DNA from: a bacterium
Lineage (GTDB): Bacteria; Desulfobacterota; DSWW01
DNA: 13,911 nucleotides
Assembly: GCA_030609865.1 (NCBI GenBank)
Contig: JAUWSZ010000014.1
Location: forward strand, 1 to 13,911
Direction of reading: 5' to 3'
The position numbers and the translations under genes were made by a program. Positions 12,440 through 13,911 of this stretch are shown piece by piece (position 1 is the first letter of the stretch; the number at the start of each line of letters is the position of its first letter). The notes beneath the pieces were generated by a model that saw only the letters and a list, made by a program, of their open reading frames with translations, was not told where the DNA came from and made no database searches.

Positions 12440-13378
12440 ATGCCGAAACTCGACCCAAGCATCCGAGACTCGAAGAGGATTGTCACGACCCCCGAACCGT
12501 CAACTCGATGCAGTCCGAAGGGTCCTCGACCACGTACCCATAGGTCTCACCACCAGTTCCAAGAGGCGGCCAATCCTTTTGTGCGTGACCACACCATAGG
12601 CAAACATGCTGTTTTGCCCACCACGGCGGTCATAAGCCGTATTGCCAATGCGTGCGAACAGTTGCACCCAGACTTCACCTTTTTCCGGGTCGAGAATTTC
12701 CGCGCGCTCAAGGGAATCGTGTTCGACGAATCACTGGGGGATGAATACATTCTGGACCTGACAGAGAGGGCCAGGCACCCGCAGGCTGTCACTATCGAGG
12801 CGATGTTGTGGCATACGGGGCCGAAAGGGCGACCTCGATACAACTACAGCGGGACATTCACCGTGAGGCTGCAGTTACCCTCGTCGCCCGGCTATCCATT
12901 TCGAGGACCGTTCACCCCGCTCGATGGCAACCGTAACTGTTACCAAGACGGGACACTTTTTCATGGCCCGCTTTTGGCAGCCGTTCAGAAGATCATGAAA
13001 CTGGATCCTTCCGGCTTGGTGATCGAGTGTTGTTCCCCCCAAGTGACAGAAAGAGATCAAGGCCAGTTCCCCGTTTACTCATTCAACCCGTATGCGGCCG
13101 ATGTGCAGTTCCAAGCGATGGCTATCTGGGCCAGGTATGCATACGATTATGCCGGCCTACCCGCGAGAATTGCGGCTGCAGAGCATTTCAAGCCCGTCCC
13201 ATTCGAAGAGACGTACTACGTTTCGCTGGATGTGCAATCGAGTGACCGCAAACATGTGACGGCCAATATCACCCAGCACGATGCACAGGGGGTGGTCTAC
13301 ATGCGCTTCCTTGGAACGGAGCTCACTCTCAACCACGGGCTCAACTCTCTGTTCGCCATGGGTGCGAAGAACCAATAG
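12440..13378 (+). CDS. Stand-alone polyketide-synthase-type dehydratase (double hotdog) domain
   Basis: 312 aa. ATG at 12440 follows GGGGAGG eight bases upstream; the frame upstream to 12365 is not conserved-looking. After a roughly 45-residue basic, low-complexity start, the first hotdog begins NPFVRDHTIGKHAVLP with H51 as candidate catalytic histidine (H51 to P60 fits HxxxGxxxxP except that G is one place early). The second hotdog has DGTLFHGPLL (170-179) and D221-VQF-Q225, the DxxxQ motif supplying the catalytic aspartate. This is the PS-DH type found inside large PKS, PUFA-synthase or SDR-fusion proteins; ANACEQLHPDFTFFRVENF resembles those. Here no KS, AT or KR is seen beside it, so it is an isolated domain, perhaps acting in trans or a relic. 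The preceding AT-rich junction supports rearrangement. Confidence 0.75.
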   Translation: MPKLDPSIRDSKRIVTTPEPSTRCSPKGPRPRTHRSHHQFQEAANPFVRDHTIGKHAVLPTTAVISRIANACEQLHPDFTFFRVENFRALKGIVFDESLGDEYILDLTERARHPQAVTIEAMLWHTGPKGRPRYNYSGTFTVRLQLPSSPGYPFRGPFTPLDGNRNCYQDGTLFHGPLLAAVQKIMKLDPSGLVIECCSPQVTERDQGQFPVYSFNPYAADVQFQAMAIWARYAYDYAGLPARIAAAEHFKPVPFEETYYVSLDVQSSDRKHVTANITQHDAQGVVYMRFLGTELTLNHGLNSLFAMGAKNQ

Positions 13379-13481
13379 AATTCCAGCCCTGAATGCCTCA
13401 CTCTGAGCTTTCGCCTCTGACTCCCATCATCGGGGTAGCAGAGTAGCCAGCTCCGTAGGAGTCAGTTATGAAATGGGACCG

Positions 13482-13790
13482 TCAGAAGGTACCCGAAGGG
13501 GCCGGACTCTTCTTAGGGGGAAGCCTGTCCACTCTGCGAAGCACGTTGCTGGCCTTGCTCAAGTCTATCGTGGCCCACGATTTGGGACCGTCGGAAAATC
13601 TAGATGAGACCTCATAGGACATCTCAATTCGGCCTGCCTGTGGGGAATGCGGTGGGGAAGGAATCTCAGACGAAAGATGTGCGGTATACATGTAACTGCG
13701 AATCCACAGAAAGAGGGCGATACCCACAACGGATACCGCCCCATGGACCAGTCCAAATGCGGTTGGTGCTCCTACTTCCTCCTCCGCCAA
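13482..13790 (-). CDS. Hypothetical small protein with one membrane span (weak)
   Basis: A frame of up to 102 codons from a TTG; no good ATG or SD position decides the start, though AGGAGGAAGTAGGAG lies within its first codons. It has a hydrophobic stretch (VHGAVSVVGIALFLWIRSYM, about residues 15-34) and then a polar tail ending SPAPSGTF. Its start overlaps the end of the reading frame described at 13772-13911. I do not recognise it. Codon choice looks plausible, but evidence is thin and it may be a chance frame. Confidence 0.35.
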   Translation of the reverse strand: MAEEEVGAPTAFGLVHGAVSVVGIALFLWIRSYMYTAHLSSEIPSPPHSPQAGRIEMSYEVSSRFSDGPKSWATIDLSKASNVLRRVDRLPPKKSPAPSGTF

Positions 13791-13911
13791 CTCATCAACC
13801 CGAGCACCGCACCCACCGGAAGAAGGAAGTAGGCCAGGTGCTTCGGGAGATCCGAAGATCCATGCACTGGACTCGCCCCAAGTGTCGAGGCTTCAAAAGA
13901 TCCACTACACG
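13772..13911 (-). CDS. C-terminal end of a membrane-anchored protein (partial, weak)
   Basis: An open frame enters from the right edge and stops at 13772. Its last residues read HLAYFLLPVGAVLGLMSWRR then RK, a hydrophobic span followed by a basic tail, after a Ser/Gly-rich stretch. That arrangement is seen at C-terminal membrane anchors and protein-sorting signals. Only 45 residues are visible, and no sorting motif (such as LPXTG or PEP) is recognised, so this is tentative. Confidence 0.3.
   Translation of the reverse strand, partial: CSGSFEASTLGASPVHGSSDLPKHLAYFLLPVGAVLGLMSWRRRK

Noticed and set aside
13379..13481. Gap after the dehydratase gene
   Set aside because: Only a short TGACTCC/GGAGTCA inverted repeat is seen, with a loop of about 35 bases; too weak to call a terminator or site.
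1..13911. CRISPR arrays, tRNA or rRNA genes, transposases
   Set aside because: No regularly spaced direct repeats, no cloverleaf or rRNA-like segments, and no transposase frame were seen on either strand.

Overview
The window (GC-rich, almost all genes on the minus strand from 1 to about 10.2 kb) comes from a bacterium with periplasmic c-type cytochromes, lipoproteins and a cyclic-di-GMP-type riboswitch. The gene families and intergenic hairpin repeats suggest a deltaproteobacterial (Desulfobacterota-like), probably anaerobic or facultative, organism. That placement is inference from gene content, not proof.

The centre (about 7.6 kb down to 1, minus strand) is a quinohemoprotein amine dehydrogenase (QHNDH) operon in the known order qhpA (diheme alpha subunit), qhpD (radical SAM/SPASM maturase), qhpC (gamma subunit, carrying the CTQ cofactor and thioether bridges) and qhpB (beta-propeller subunit). 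The next genes in characterised operons are the subtilisin-like leader protease QhpE and the ABC exporter QhpF, with the flavin monooxygenase QhpG nearby. Here qhpB is instead followed by two U32-family proteins whose lengths and cysteine patterns resemble UbiV (295 aa) and UbiU (331 aa), and then by a QhpF-like ABC exporter that runs off the left edge. UbiU/UbiV-type U32 proteins are oxygen-independent hydroxylases. The main proposal is therefore that this pair hydroxylates the gamma-subunit tryptophan without O2, replacing QhpG.

Upstream of qhpA lie a TetR-family regulator with a perfect 18-bp palindrome at its promoter, an MFS permease, and a small single-span membrane protein whose strong promoter carries an inverted repeat over the -10 box. 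The qhp promoter itself has a TTGCGG-17-TATATT core with a 7-bp inverted repeat around the -35 box.

From 10.4 kb the plus strand takes over. A strong promoter leads into a probable GEMM-I (cyclic-di-GMP-I) riboswitch, followed by three small proteins of about 90-100 aa that look like dimeric alpha/beta-barrel (NIPSNAP/DUF3303-like) domains, then a strong hairpin terminator. After that come a C-terminally broken TPR lipoprotein in an AT-richer patch, a stand-alone polyketide-synthase-type dehydratase domain, and weak minus-strand reading frames at the right edge. Degenerate copies of a GGAATTCCCGC-type hairpin repeat sit in at least five intergenic gaps, including every gap of the qhp operon longer than 50 bp.
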